Part shown: one piece after another, positions 9,095-18,608 of the stretch
Numbering within the stretch: the first letter of the stretch is position 1
How the letters are laid out: each line of letters opens with the position of its first letter
The notes under the pieces: generated by a model
What the model was told of the DNA's origin: nothing
The model's input: the letters and a program-made list of their open reading frames with translations, nothing else
Databases searched by the model: none
From: Candidatus Harrisonbacteria bacterium RIFCSPHIGHO2_02_FULL_42_16
GTDB lineage: Bacteria > Patescibacteriota > Minisyncoccia > UBA6257 > 02-FULL-45-10c
Length of the DNA: 53,714 bases
Assembly: GCA_001818695.1 (NCBI GenBank)
Contig: MHJG01000002.1
Location: forward strand, 14,431 to 68,144
Direction: 5' to 3'
Position numbers and translations under genes: made by a program

Positions 9095-10344
9095 TATTCT
9101 TCCAATGTATGGGCTTTTTCGTGCTGTTTAATGCGGCTAAGCGCTTTTACTTCAATCTGGCGGATGCGCTCCCGCGTTACCGCAAATTCTTTTCCCACTT
9201 CTTCTAAAGTATGAGTGATGCCATCTTCCAGGCCAAAACGCATTTTTAAAATTTTTTGTTCACGAGGCGTCAAATCAACCAGAATCTTTTGAATCCGCTC
9301 TTTAAGCAAGGATTGGGACGCCGATTGGGTTGGCGTAATGCTGTCTTCGTCTTTGACAAATTCAGAAAGAGATGATTCTTCATCGTCTTCCCCGACCGGC
9401 GCTTCCAAAGAAACAATATCTTGGGATATTTTCTGGATATGATGGATTTTATCAACTGGGATTCCCATTTCAATCGCGATTTCTTCCGGAAGCGGGTCCC
9501 GGCCTAATTCCTGAACTAAATGCCTCTTGGCCTGGGTATATTTAGAAATTGTTTCCACCATATGAACCGGAATACGAATTGTTCTGGATTGGTCGGCTAA
9601 TGCCCGGGTAATCGCCTGCCGAATCCACCAAGTCGCGTAAGTGGAAAACTTAAATCCGCGCCGATAATCAAACTTGGAAACCGCCCGGCCCAATCCGATA
9701 TTGCCTTCTTGAACAAGATCTAAAATACTTAAATGCGGAGTCCGGTTAACATAACGTTTGGCAATAGAAACTACCAGTCGAAGGTTAGCTTTAATAAATT
9801 CTTTTCTGGCTTCCGGGTCGCCTTTTTCCACGCGCTTGGCTAATTCTTTCTCCTGGTCTTTGGTTAAAAGCTTGGTCTGACCGATTTCCCTTAAATAGGC
9901 CTGAACAGAATCCGGCAATTCGCCCTCCATACTGGCCGCCTGCTCCAACTCTTTCTTGCTGACTTCTTCTTTATCTCTCGGCAAACGGATAAGCTGGGTG
10001 GTCTCCACAACCTTGATGCCAGCGGTATCAAGTTTATTATAAATTTCCTCCAAAAATGCCAAATCATCCTCTACGGTCGGAAAAATATGCAAGACCTCGG
10101 TGTCGGTAACAAATCCCCGGTTGCGGCCTCTGGCAATGAGCTCTTGAACTTTCTCTTCATCTTCAAATTTAAGTTCCGAAGCCGGTTTCTTTATTCCCGC
10201 CCGTTTTTTCTTCAATAATTTGCGCTTCCGAACCGCCTTTTTGACTTTCTTGCGTTTACTGAATTTTTTCGCCTTTTTAGAACGTTTAGGCGCGTTCTTT
10301 TTATTACGGACTGTTTTGCGCTTTTTTAATTTATTCTTTTTCAT
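9094..10344 (-). CDS. rpoD: RNA polymerase primary sigma factor (sigma-70)
   Basis: [12 protein letters not shown]-like region, [47 protein letters not shown]; start taken at MKKNKLKK. Confidence 0.96.
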   Translation of the reverse strand: MKKNKLKKRKTVRNKKNAPKRSKKAKKFSKRKKVKKAVRKRKLLKKKRAGIKKPASELKFEDEEKVQELIARGRNRGFVTDTEVLHIFPTVEDDLAFLEEIYNKLDTAGIKVVETTQLIRLPRDKEEVSKKELEQAASMEGELPDSVQAYLREIGQTKLLTKDQEKELAKRVEKGDPEARKEFIKANLRLVVSIAKRYVNRTPHLSILDLVQEGNIGLGRAVSKFDYRRGFKFSTYATWWIRQAITRALADQSRTIRIPVHMVETISKYTQAKRHLVQELGRDPLPEEIAIEMGIPVDKIHHIQKISQDIVSLEAPVGEDDEESSLSEFVKDEDSITPTQSASQSLLKERIQKILVDLTPREQKILKMRFGLEDGITHTLEEVGKEFAVTRERIRQIEVKALSRIKQHEKAHTLEE

Positions 10345-10387
10345 AATAAAAACCCTGTTTAGAGGGGTCAAGACGCTTATTCGCTAA

Positions 10388-12118
10388 TTATTCTATACTA
10401 TACAACTCTTTTGAAACAATGTCAAATTCTCGCAAGGCCTCCTTAAGTTTGGGCTCATTACCCCCACTTTCAAGCTGGCGGATTAATTCACTGATTACCT
10501 GACGCTTTTCTTTCAGATATTCAATTTTTAACTCCTTAAAAAGCATCGGAATCTCGCTTTCCAGCTTAACGGACTCTATATTTTGGTTTTCAAAACTAAA
10601 TCTTAAACTAATCGCGTCCATCAATTGGCCGACATCGCCGGCCATACCCTCTTTGCTTTTGACGAAACTCTGACAGATATTCAGATATTTTTCCGGAAAA
10701 TACGGCAAATGATTTTCTAAAAAACCAAAATTATTTTTATAGAGCATTACCCCAAGCAAACGCTGGGCGATGAGATCCCGCCTGGAAAGGTCTTCGACCA
10801 GCGCGTTCGGACTCCGTTTTTCCTGTCCAACCGCCTGAACAGGCGCCGTTAAAGAATTCATTTCTTCCAATAAAATTTTCTCGTCAATTTTAACGATATT
10901 GGCAAGCTCTTTCAGCCAATGATTTTGGTCAATATGGCTGGAAAGATTTTTAATCTTTAAAAGCACTGTCCTGATATTTTGTTTTTTTAATTTAAGGTCT
11001 ATCGGAAGATTGCTGATATATTTATGAAAATAATATTCCATCGCCGATTTGGCATCCTTAACCAATAACTTAGTCAGTCCAGGCTTGCTCTTAACCACAT
11101 CCGCCGGGTCTTTCATATTACCGGCTTCGGGAATAATCAAAAGCTTCACCGAAAAATCATTGGCGCCGGCCAGGTCAATCATTCTTTCGGTCGCCGCCTG
11201 CCCGGCTTCATCGGCGTCAAAACTAAGCACCAATTCATCCGTTAAACGGCGCAAAACTTTCAAATGCTCCTGCGTTAAAGCCGTGCCGGAAGTTGCCACC
11301 GCATTCTTCACGCCGTCCTGCCAGAGCATTAAAAAATCCATTTGACCCTCCACCAGCACCGCCAAACCGGTTTGGCGGATATCATTTTTCGTTTTATGAA
11401 ATCCGTACAAAATTTTTGACTTTTGAAAAAGAGGGGTCTCCGGGCTATTTACATATTTACCCACATTAGGATTTTCGTTTCCGGGAAATATTCTGCCGGT
11501 AAACGCCACTGTTTTACCAAAATGGTTATGTATCGGAAACATTAGCCGCGCCCGGAAACGGTCCCAATAAGTTCCTCGCTCAGTTTTAAATGCCAGGCCG
11601 ACTTGGTCAATATCCCGTATCGAATACCCTTTCTTGAGCAAGTGCCGAACTAAAATGTCAGAGCCGTCCGGCGCCGATCCCAATTCAAATTCTTTTACGG
11701 TTTCTTCATTAAGCCCCCGTTCCTTAACATAATCCAAAACCTGGCGCGACTGCCATAAATTATTTTTATAAAAATCTTTTGCTTCATTTAAAATTTCGTA
11801 AAGCGAGTTGCGCGCCTTAAAATCCCGATTACCGGACGATTTTATTTCCACTCCGGTTTTTTCCGCGAGAATTTTCAAAGCGTCGTAAAATTCCAGATTT
11901 TCATACAGCATCAAAAATTTAATGACATCCCCGCCCTGCGAACAGCCAAAACAATGCCAGGACTGCCTTTCCGGCGATACCATAAAAGAAGGGGTTTTTT
12001 CCTTGTGAAAAGGGCAAAGCGCTTTGTAGTTTTTGCCGGCCGGCTTCAATTCCAAATACTGCTTCAAAAAATCCGCAACCTCCAGCCGGTCTTTAATAAG
12101 TTGGGTAGTGTCGCTCAT
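10388..12118 (-). CDS. dnaG: DNA primase
   Basis: CPFHKEKTPSFMVSPERQSWHCFGCSQGGDVIKF zinc motif; TOPRIM region VLVEGQMDFLML. Confidence 0.96.
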   Translation of the reverse strand: MSDTTQLIKDRLEVADFLKQYLELKPAGKNYKALCPFHKEKTPSFMVSPERQSWHCFGCSQGGDVIKFLMLYENLEFYDALKILAEKTGVEIKSSGNRDFKARNSLYEILNEAKDFYKNNLWQSRQVLDYVKERGLNEETVKEFELGSAPDGSDILVRHLLKKGYSIRDIDQVGLAFKTERGTYWDRFRARLMFPIHNHFGKTVAFTGRIFPGNENPNVGKYVNSPETPLFQKSKILYGFHKTKNDIRQTGLAVLVEGQMDFLMLWQDGVKNAVATSGTALTQEHLKVLRRLTDELVLSFDADEAGQAATERMIDLAGANDFSVKLLIIPEAGNMKDPADVVKSKPGLTKLLVKDAKSAMEYYFHKYISNLPIDLKLKKQNIRTVLLKIKNLSSHIDQNHWLKELANIVKIDEKILLEEMNSLTAPVQAVGQEKRSPNALVEDLSRRDLIAQRLLGVMLYKNNFGFLENHLPYFPEKYLNICQSFVKSKEGMAGDVGQLMDAISLRFSFENQNIESVKLESEIPMLFKELKIEYLKEKRQVISELIRQLESGGNEPKLKEALREFDIVSKELYSIE

Positions 12119-12161
12119 AACTATAAGCATAGTTTACCATATTATTTTAAAAATTAAAAAA

Positions 12162-12180
12162 ACTGGCATTGCCAGTTTTA
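12162..12180. terminator. Hairpin terminator
   Basis: aaaaaactggcattgccagtttta. Confidence 0.55.
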
Positions 12181-12229
12181 TATAATTTCATGGGTTAAAA
12201 TTTATCCATCATTGCTTTAGTAAGATTTT

Positions 12230-12544
12230 TTACAAAAAAGAGTCGCGATTAAAGGCCTGAATCTGCCACGCCTTTCCCTCATAGATTATTTGACGCTTAA
12301 GCAAATCTTCAGATAATTTCTTGACGACTTCTTCCGAATTACAAACTTCTTTTTTTAAAAGAACATAAAAAAATCTTGTTGGTATTTCTTCCGTATAATG
12401 CGCATACACATTGATTACCGACCCGGACCTGCTTACCTTTATTTCCACAATTAAATCCTTATATAACATTAAAACTTCTTTCGCTTTTTCAACGTTCTCT
12501 ACCGGCACGGGAAAAAAAAGCAGCATCTCTTTCGCCCTCCCCAA
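12230..12544 (-). CDS. Hypothetical protein
   Basis: 104-aa ORF. Confidence 0.5.
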   Translation of the reverse strand: MGRAKEMLLFFPVPVENVEKAKEVLMLYKDLIVEIKVSRSGSVINVYAHYTEEIPTRFFYVLLKKEVCNSEEVVKKLSEDLLKRQIIYEGKAWQIQAFNRDSFL

Positions 12545-12662
12545 TTAATCAATCAAAGTGCTAAAGTAAATCTTACATCGCTTGCTTTCAAATTGCAAAT
12601 CGTTTATATTAAATATCAGCGTTAATCCACGTTTATATCTGCGCGAATCCGCTTCTACAACT

Positions 12663-12857
12663 ATGAGACAATGCAAACTATGCGGCAAAAGCTATTTGAT
12701 GGGCGGCACCCGCAAATTGCTCCGCGGCCACTACAATCCAACCAATTATTCCCGAAAACAGCCCAATCTCCAATGGACCAGTGTGCCAGGAAAACCAGGC
12801 AGGTTTAAGGCCTGCATTAAATGCCGGCGCCTCTTAAAGAAAAAATTAGCCCCGTAA
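12663..12857 (+). CDS. rpmB: Ribosomal protein bL28
   Basis: MRQCKLCGKSYLMGGTRKLLRGHYNPTNYSRKQPNLQWTSVPGKPGRFKACIKCRRLLKKK; start trimmed from the track. Confidence 0.88.
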   Translation: MRQCKLCGKSYLMGGTRKLLRGHYNPTNYSRKQPNLQWTSVPGKPGRFKACIKCRRLLKKKLAP

Positions 12858-12880
12858 AGCGGAGCTGATTTTTTTAACTG

Positions 12881-12951
12881 TCGGAGTACCCGGAATCGAA
12901 CCGGGGCTGCATGCACCCCATGCACGCGGGCTACCACTACCCCATACTCCG
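12881..12951 (-). tRNA. tRNA-Pro (anticodon GGG)
   Basis: Minus strand: acceptor CGGAGTA/TACTCCG, D-arm GGGTAGTGGTAGCCC, anticodon arm CGTGC-ATGGGGT-GCATG, T-arm CCCGG-TTCGATT-CCGGG. Confidence 0.92.
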
Positions 12952-13007
12952 TTTATTGTTACATTGTCATTTTTAAATAAAAATGTGAAGAGCGCGGCTT
13001 AATATGG

Positions 13008-13013
13008 TATAAT
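13008..13013 (+). promoter_or_regulatory. Extended -10 (TGGTATAAT) upstream of ncRNA candidate
   Basis: aatatggtataataaaaatg; predicted TSS about 13020 coincides with the base of the closing stem. Confidence 0.55.
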
Positions 13014-13019
13014 AAAAAT

Positions 13020-13143
13020 GAAAGTCCCGTTCTATTTCCTGATTAAGTAGTTTTTTAAGGGATGGCGAATTTCACGGCGCCGTGGCGCCGCTGATGAGCT
13101 GACCCACCTGTTTTACGCAGGGAAATAATGAGCGGGATTTTCA
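13020..13143 (+). ncRNA. Candidate structured small RNA, family unknown
   Basis: 5' arm tgaaagtcccgttctatttcctg pairs with 3' arm cagggaaataatgagcgggattttca; internal hairpin cggcgc-cgtg-gcgccg. Confidence 0.5.
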
Positions 13144-13198
13144 TTTGGGCAGATTTCATTTATAATAAAACATAGCGTTCTTTTACAGAGGTGAATAA

Positions 13199-13798
13199 AT
13201 GCTCTTACCGCTTGGTTTTTTCGCATGCGCGGTTCTTTGCTTAATAACGCTCTGCATTAAAATATATTGGGGAAGAAAAGATAAAATAGCGGCGCTTTTC
13301 AAAACAATAGTTTATGAAATTAGCGCCAGAAAAAATCCGGAACAATTTGCCGAAAGAGTAATAAAAATTATGCGTCGTAACCGATATATACCGGTTATTA
13401 ACCCTATTATCCTTGACATCAACGGTCCGGATGAATCAAAAATCGCGTATTATGTAATACGGGCGGAAATTATCTTTCTTTTAAAAAATATTGACTTCAT
13501 ACAAGGGCAAAAAAATTATTTAACCGAATTAACGCCGAAGGAACAGCTGGAAAAATCGCTGTCGCTTGCTGAATATAAAAAACGGTTAATGGTTATGGAT
13601 GTCATTTCTGAGTATGTGCCGATAGAAGACGAAATGTATGATTTGCAAAAAATATACAATGAAACTGTTCGGCTTTATATTACTTTGCCAGATAAAAATA
13701 ACTATCAAGCGTTTAATTTCAAACCGTTGTTTTATATTATGGACAAGCTCCCGGGTAAAGATATTTTAATTTTTCCGCACACGCTTAAAACAATATAA
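13199..13798 (+). CDS. Hypothetical protein with N-terminal TM segment
   Basis: 199-aa ORF with upstream agaggtgaataa ribosome-binding site. Confidence 0.6.
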   Translation: MLLPLGFFACAVLCLITLCIKIYWGRKDKIAALFKTIVYEISARKNPEQFAERVIKIMRRNRYIPVINPIILDINGPDESKIAYYVIRAEIIFLLKNIDFIQGQKNYLTELTPKEQLEKSLSLAEYKKRLMVMDVISEYVPIEDEMYDLQKIYNETVRLYITLPDKNNYQAFNFKPLFYIMDKLPGKDILIFPHTLKTI

Positions 13799-13800
13799 GT

Positions 13801-13831
13801 AAAAACTGCCAATTCTGACTTGGCAGTTTTT
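13801..13831. terminator. Bidirectional terminator between convergent genes
   Basis: aaaaactgccaa-ttctgac-ttggcagttttt, 12-bp perfect stem. Confidence 0.85.
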
Positions 13832-14349
13832 CATTCCGGTTTGCTGTCTAAATTCACGTCGTAAAGAATCTTCTCCCGGACACTTTTGTAATTAACCAAT
13901 TCTTCCGGCTCAAACCAAACTTTTATTTCCTGCTCCGCATCCGATTCGCTGGCAGACGCGTGGACTAAATTTCTCACCGCCCGGCCGTCAGCATCCGCCA
14001 AATCATAAGAATCCAGCGTAAAATCGCCGCGAATCGTGCCGACATCGGATTTAAGCGGTTCGGTGGAGCCGATTAACTTTCTTACCACCGGAATGGCTTT
14101 ATTTCCTTCCAAAACCATCGCCACTACCGGGCTGGCGGATAAAAATGTTTTCAAATGATTTAAAATCTTTTCCGGAAGATTAGGATTAATCCTATAATGA
14201 GTCAATGCTTGTTCTTCGGTCGGCAAAACCAGTTTCATCGCCACAATCTTCAAGCCAACCCGCTCAAACCGGCTTATAATCTCTCCCGTCAAATTCCTCT
14301 GTACCGCGTCCGGCTTTAATAAAACCAAAGTCCTTTCTTTTTTATTCAT
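13831..14349 (-). CDS. ndk: Nucleoside diphosphate kinase
   Basis: ERTLVLLKPDAVQRNLTGEIISRFERVGLKIVAMK; RNLVHASASESDAEQEIKVWF. Confidence 0.95.
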   Translation of the reverse strand: MNKKERTLVLLKPDAVQRNLTGEIISRFERVGLKIVAMKLVLPTEEQALTHYRINPNLPEKILNHLKTFLSASPVVAMVLEGNKAIPVVRKLIGSTEPLKSDVGTIRGDFTLDSYDLADADGRAVRNLVHASASESDAEQEIKVWFEPEELVNYKSVREKILYDVNLDSKPE

Positions 14350-14350
14350 A

Positions 14351-15745
14351 TTATTTTTTTTTAATTTCTAATCCCAGCTCTTTTAATTGTTCTTTTGAGG
14401 CCTCGCTTGGCGCGTTCATCAATAAATCCCGGCCGTCGCCGGTTTTTGGAAAAGCGGTTACTTCGCGGATATTCGGCTCGCCAAGCAAAACCGCAAATAA
14501 TCTGTCCAACCCGAGCGCAATACCGCCATGCGGCGGCGCTCCGTATTCAAACGCTTTAAGTAAATGCCCGAATTGCTCCTCAACTTGTTTTGAAGAAAGA
14601 CCCAAGACAGCAAACATTTTTTCCTGCAATGAACGCTGATGAATACGGATAGAACCGCCGCCCACTTCAAAACCGTTTAAAACAACATCATAAGCGCGCG
14701 CTTTTACTTTTTTCGGCTCGGAATCCAGTTTTTCTATATCTTCGTCTTTAGGATGAGTGAACGGATGATGTATAGAAACCAATTTTTTATCGGTTTCCGA
14801 ATACTCTAACAAAGGAAAATCCGTCACCCACAAAAATGCCAGCTCCTTGTCTCTTGTCTCTTGTCTCTTGTCTCTAATATCTGGCTTATCGCTTCCATAT
14901 TTTCCCATTGCTTCCGCGTAAGTCATTCTCGGAAATTGCTTCTGCGCTAATTTCCGTTCCGGCGCCAATTTTTCCGCCAAATAAACCAGTAATTCCTCAA
15001 TCAAATTCATTATTTCTTCTTCGCTGGTAAAACTTAATTCCAAATCCAGCTGGGTAAATTCCGGCTGGCGGTCGCCGCGCGTGTCCTCGTCCCGAAAACA
15101 GCGGGCAATCTGAAAATAACGTTCCAGCCCGGCAACCATCAATAATTGCTTGTACTGCTGGGGCGACTGCGGCAAAGCGTAAAACTTACCCTTGTGCAAA
15201 CGAGACGGCACCAAATAATCCCGCGCGCCTTCCGGGGTGGATTTCCCCAAAATTGGCGTTTCCACATAAATAAATCCCCTATCCTGCAAAAAATCCATAA
15301 TCAGCCGCAGTCCCTCACTTCGAAGCCGCAGATTTTTCTGCATTCTTTGCCGGCGCAAATCCAAATAACGGTATTCCAAACGGGATTCTTCGCCTATTTC
15401 CAGTCCATCGCCAGAAACATCAATCGGCGGCGTTTTCGCCTCATTTAAAATTTCCAATTCCTCCGCCAGTACTTCATACTTACCAGTTTCCAAATTAGGA
15501 TTCACCAAATTTTCCGGCCGCTTATTAACTCGTCCGACAACTTTAATAACCCACTCCGACCTTAAAATGTCAGCTTTTTCGTAAAGTTCCTTGTCTTTAA
15601 CAATAAAAACCAGCTGGCAAATGCCGCTCCTGTCCCGTAAGTCAATAAAAATAATCTTGCCATGGTCGCGCCGGACATCCACCCAGCCCATCAATTCCAC
15701 CTTCTCACCTTCTTTATTTACAATTTCTGAAATTAAAGTTCGCAT
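14351..15745 (-). CDS. aspS: Aspartyl-tRNA synthetase
   Basis: WVDVRRDHGKIIFIDLRDRSGICQLV; FRDEDTRGDRQPEFTQLDLELSF; GIALGLDRLFAVLLG. Confidence 0.97.
   Translation of the reverse strand: MRTLISEIVNKEGEKVELMGWVDVRRDHGKIIFIDLRDRSGICQLVFIVKDKELYEKADILRSEWVIKVVGRVNKRPENLVNPNLETGKYEVLAEELEILNEAKTPPIDVSGDGLEIGEESRLEYRYLDLRRQRMQKNLRLRSEGLRLIMDFLQDRGFIYVETPILGKSTPEGARDYLVPSRLHKGKFYALPQSPQQYKQLLMVAGLERYFQIARCFRDEDTRGDRQPEFTQLDLELSFTSEEEIMNLIEELLVYLAEKLAPERKLAQKQFPRMTYAEAMGKYGSDKPDIRDKRQETRDKELAFLWVTDFPLLEYSETDKKLVSIHHPFTHPKDEDIEKLDSEPKKVKARAYDVVLNGFEVGGGSIRIHQRSLQEKMFAVLGLSSKQVEEQFGHLLKAFEYGAPPHGGIALGLDRLFAVLLGEPNIREVTAFPKTGDGRDLLMNAPSEASKEQLKELGLEIKKK
14846..14873. repeat. 7-bp microsatellite (CTTGTCT)x4 inside aspS
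   Basis: cttgtctcttgtctcttgtctcttgtct; encodes RDKRQETRDKE. Confidence 0.9.
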
Positions 15746-15763
15746 GCCAATTTTGTCTGAATT

Positions 15764-15838
15764 TTTTAGCTCAATTGTAGCGCATAAAATTTAGCTACAA
15801 AATTGAGCACCTCGCCGAAGCTTTATGCGAAGGCGGGT
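15764..15838. repeat. Inverted-repeat element upstream of aspS
   Basis: agctcaattgtagc ... gctacaaaattgagc, followed by cgccgaagctttatgcgaaggcg. Confidence 0.6.
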
Positions 15839-15927
15839 TACCTCACTATTTTATAAAATAATAACATTTTTATCAAAAAAGAAAAAACGCCCCTCTTATA
15901 AGGAACGCCTGTTTTATTTCAATTAAC

Positions 15928-16791
15928 TTACTGTTTTTGATTATACACGCGGAGCTGTCCGTTATCAACGATTATTTTTACAAACCCGTTTTGGTCTGTC
16001 CTGTATATTTGCGAACCGGCGCTCGCCAGCCGGTCCAATGCCTGCTTAGTTGGATGGCCATAACTGTTTTTGCCGACTTCAACTACTGAAACCGCCGGAC
16101 TGGCTTCTTTCAGAAAAACAGGGTCGGAAGAAAATCTGGAACCGTGATGGCTTGTCTTAAGAATATCCACATTAACACCATACCAAAGCGCCAACTCTCT
16201 TTCTTTTTCAGCGCTAATATCGCCGCCAAAGAACGCTTTAATGCCGGCTGTATTTAAAATCGTTACTATACTCATATCATTGATGTCTTTTGCCCAATCC
16301 GAAGTTCGCGGCGATAAAATATCAAAATAAGAATTCCGATATTTAATCCGGGCGCCGGCGGCTAAAATAATCCTGCGGATTCCTTTTTCTTTAATAATTT
16401 TTTCCAATTCCTGCCAAGCCGCCTGTTCGCTTATTTGATTGCTGGTTAAAACCGCGCCGACTTCATAATTTTTCAAAATTTCAATCAACCCGCCAAAATG
16501 GTCCAGTTGAGGATGGGAAATCATCACTAAATCAATATAGCGAGTATTGATTGGCAGAATAGCTTCCAGATTTTTATCCAATTTTCCGTTAATCGGCCCG
16601 CCGTCAATAAGCATCTTGACACCGCCCGGTAACGATACTAACGAACTATCTCCTTGCCCGACATCCAAAAAATACAGTTCCGGATTTTTGGCTTCAGCCG
16701 GAAATATAATCAGCGCCCAAATCAAAACATCAACCGCAATCGTAACCCCGGCAATTATTTTAAAATATAAAAATTTATCCTCTTTAAGCAT
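15928..16791 (-). CDS. Metallo-beta-lactamase-fold hydrolase (ComEC C-terminal-type domain)
   Basis: YFLDVGQGDSSLVSLPGGVKMLIDGGP; SHPQLDHFGG; KTSHHGS. Confidence 0.9.
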   Translation of the reverse strand: MLKEDKFLYFKIIAGVTIAVDVLIWALIIFPAEAKNPELYFLDVGQGDSSLVSLPGGVKMLIDGGPINGKLDKNLEAILPINTRYIDLVMISHPQLDHFGGLIEILKNYEVGAVLTSNQISEQAAWQELEKIIKEKGIRRIILAAGARIKYRNSYFDILSPRTSDWAKDINDMSIVTILNTAGIKAFFGGDISAEKERELALWYGVNVDILKTSHHGSRFSSDPVFLKEASPAVSVVEVGKNSYGHPTKQALDRLASAGSQIYRTDQNGFVKIIVDNGQLRVYNQKQ

Positions 16792-16808
16792 AAAACTGCA
16801 ATCAAAAT

Positions 16809-17078
16809 CTATTCTAATGTTCTTAAGAATTTAAGAATAGATTTTCCGCGATCTGTTAAAACGTGACGTACCGTATTGCCTGAATTCCATTTCATAACTA
16901 AATCCGCTATAGCTAAACGGCGGGTATGTTCAGCAGAGGTTTTATAATTTATACTTAGTTCTTCCGCAATCCCAAAAACTGAAAGTTCTGGTTCACGATT
17001 TAATAGCTCTAAAATCTGAATTCGCCGGTGATTAGAAAATCCCCTGACTATTTTTTCTAATTCTCTTGGTTTTAACAT
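16809..17078 (-). CDS. ArsR-type winged-helix regulator
   Basis: NHRRIQILELLNREPELSVFGIAEELSINYKTSAEHTRRLAIADLV. Confidence 0.82.
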   Translation of the reverse strand: MLKPRELEKIVRGFSNHRRIQILELLNREPELSVFGIAEELSINYKTSAEHTRRLAIADLVMKWNSGNTVRHVLTDRGKSILKFLRTLE

Positions 17079-17100
17079 ATTCTAATAACTTTATATACGT

Positions 17101-17136
17101 AACTATTCTAATATTCTTGAGAATATTAGAATAGTT
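17101..17136. promoter_or_regulatory. 36-bp near-perfect palindrome between comEC-N and the ArsR gene
   Basis: aactattctaatattct-tg-agaatattagaatagtt (17-bp arms). Confidence 0.65.
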
Positions 17137-17148
17137 ATTTTTAATAAA

Positions 17149-18546
17149 TTATTTATTAAATTTATAAATAAAGCAAGTTAGGATTAGATAATATATTATC
17201 GCCGCTAAAAAGCCAAACGAGTCCGTAATAATCGGCAGAGTTATTCTGGAAAATAAATCAATGAGCCAAAGCTCGTAAGTTAAAAGCAGATTAACCGCCA
17301 AACCGACCGCCTGCGCCAAAAATTCGGAAATAAATCCCAGCCCGCCCATTAAAAATCCCAAACCCATCGTCAAGGGAACGGCGCTTAAAATTAAAATATT
17401 AGCGAGAAATGAAGTTAAAGAAAAAATGCCGAAATTCCCGAGTAATAACGGCGCGACCGCGAGCTGGGCCGAAACGGTGGTTAGGGCATTTTCCTTCCAC
17501 GATAAAAATCCCTTATTCTTAATCTTAAGAATGTTTTTCAGCGCCGGCAAAATATAAACAATGCCGAGCAATGCCGCAAAAGATAGTTGAAAACCCAAAT
17601 CAAACGCCAGCACTCTCGGATTAAATAAAACCATCAAAAACGCGGAAATGATAATGGCATTTCTGATGCTGTAAATTCTCTCCGTTTCTTCCGCTAAAAG
17701 AACGATAACGCCCATAATTGCCGCCCGGATAATAGACGCCTCCACGCCGGTCATCAAAACAAATAAAATAATAAAACCGACGCTTAAATAAAAAGAGATT
17801 AAGCGGGAAAAGAAAAAACTGAATAATGTTCCCGCCGCCAAAACGATAACCGAAATATTGTAGCCGGAAAGCGCCACGATATGGGTAGTGCCGCTCAAAG
17901 ACATTTTTTCCTCAAATTCTTTGGAAAATTCCTGCCGTTCGCCAAGAGTAATGCCGGATAAAAAAGCGGCTTTTTCCGGTGGCAAGTTTCTTTTAAAAAT
18001 TCCGATAATGCCGGTTTTAAATTTCAACAGGCGGGATTTTATATAATTTCCTTGGCCGCTTTCCAAAAGCTCAATTTTAGGAAGATTGATTATGCCGGCT
18101 ATCCCTTCTTTTAAAAAATAATCAGCGGATTTTTCCGGCGGCTTCTGAATCGCGCCAATAACTTCAACCAAGTCGCCATATTCAAAACTCGGATATCTGG
18201 CGGCATTAATTCTTATTTTACCACTGTAGGGGCTTATTAGTTCCGCGATGATTTCCTGATTAGCGCTTGATTGGCTTGCTTTTTTAATCAACGCCCTAAA
18301 CTCTGTCCGGCCGCCGAAAGGAACATTAGCTTCTCTTCGAATAGCGTCAAAAACCTGGTAATAAACCGCGCCCGCTATTATAAAAAACGCCAGCAAAGCA
18401 AAATAATATTTTTTAAAAACAATAAAATATAACGAGACAATAAGAATAAGCGGTATAATTATCGGAAGCTGGTTTACCGCGCTGGCGAAAAACACGCCAA
18501 TAAGGAAAAGGGCGCAGACCCAGAACGCTATCGTATGAATAGACAT
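17149..18546 (-). CDS. comEC: ComEC/Rec2 competence membrane-channel domain protein
   Basis: FLSGITLGERQEFSKEFEEKMSLSGTTHIVALSGYNISVI; multi-pass membrane protein. Confidence 0.92.
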   Translation of the reverse strand: MSIHTIAFWVCALFLIGVFFASAVNQLPIIIPLILIVSLYFIVFKKYYFALLAFFIIAGAVYYQVFDAIRREANVPFGGRTEFRALIKKASQSSANQEIIAELISPYSGKIRINAARYPSFEYGDLVEVIGAIQKPPEKSADYFLKEGIAGIINLPKIELLESGQGNYIKSRLLKFKTGIIGIFKRNLPPEKAAFLSGITLGERQEFSKEFEEKMSLSGTTHIVALSGYNISVIVLAAGTLFSFFFSRLISFYLSVGFIILFVLMTGVEASIIRAAIMGVIVLLAEETERIYSIRNAIIISAFLMVLFNPRVLAFDLGFQLSFAALLGIVYILPALKNILKIKNKGFLSWKENALTTVSAQLAVAPLLLGNFGIFSLTSFLANILILSAVPLTMGLGFLMGGLGFISEFLAQAVGLAVNLLLTYELWLIDLFSRITLPIITDSFGFLAAIIYYLILTCFIYKFNK

Positions 18547-18582
18547 TCAAAAATTGTATTACTTTAAAAAGATTTTTTCAAT

Positions 18583-18608
18583 AAAAATCACGCATCTAAT
18601 GATGCGTG
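18583..18608 (-). terminator. Rho-independent terminator of the ncRNA candidate
   Basis: Minus: cacgcatc-atta-gatgcgtg-attttta. Confidence 0.8.

Noticed and set aside
13080-13130. Hammerhead ribozyme (CTGATGAG ... GAAA)
   Set aside because: Core strings are present, but stem I and stem II do not form in the required positions around them.
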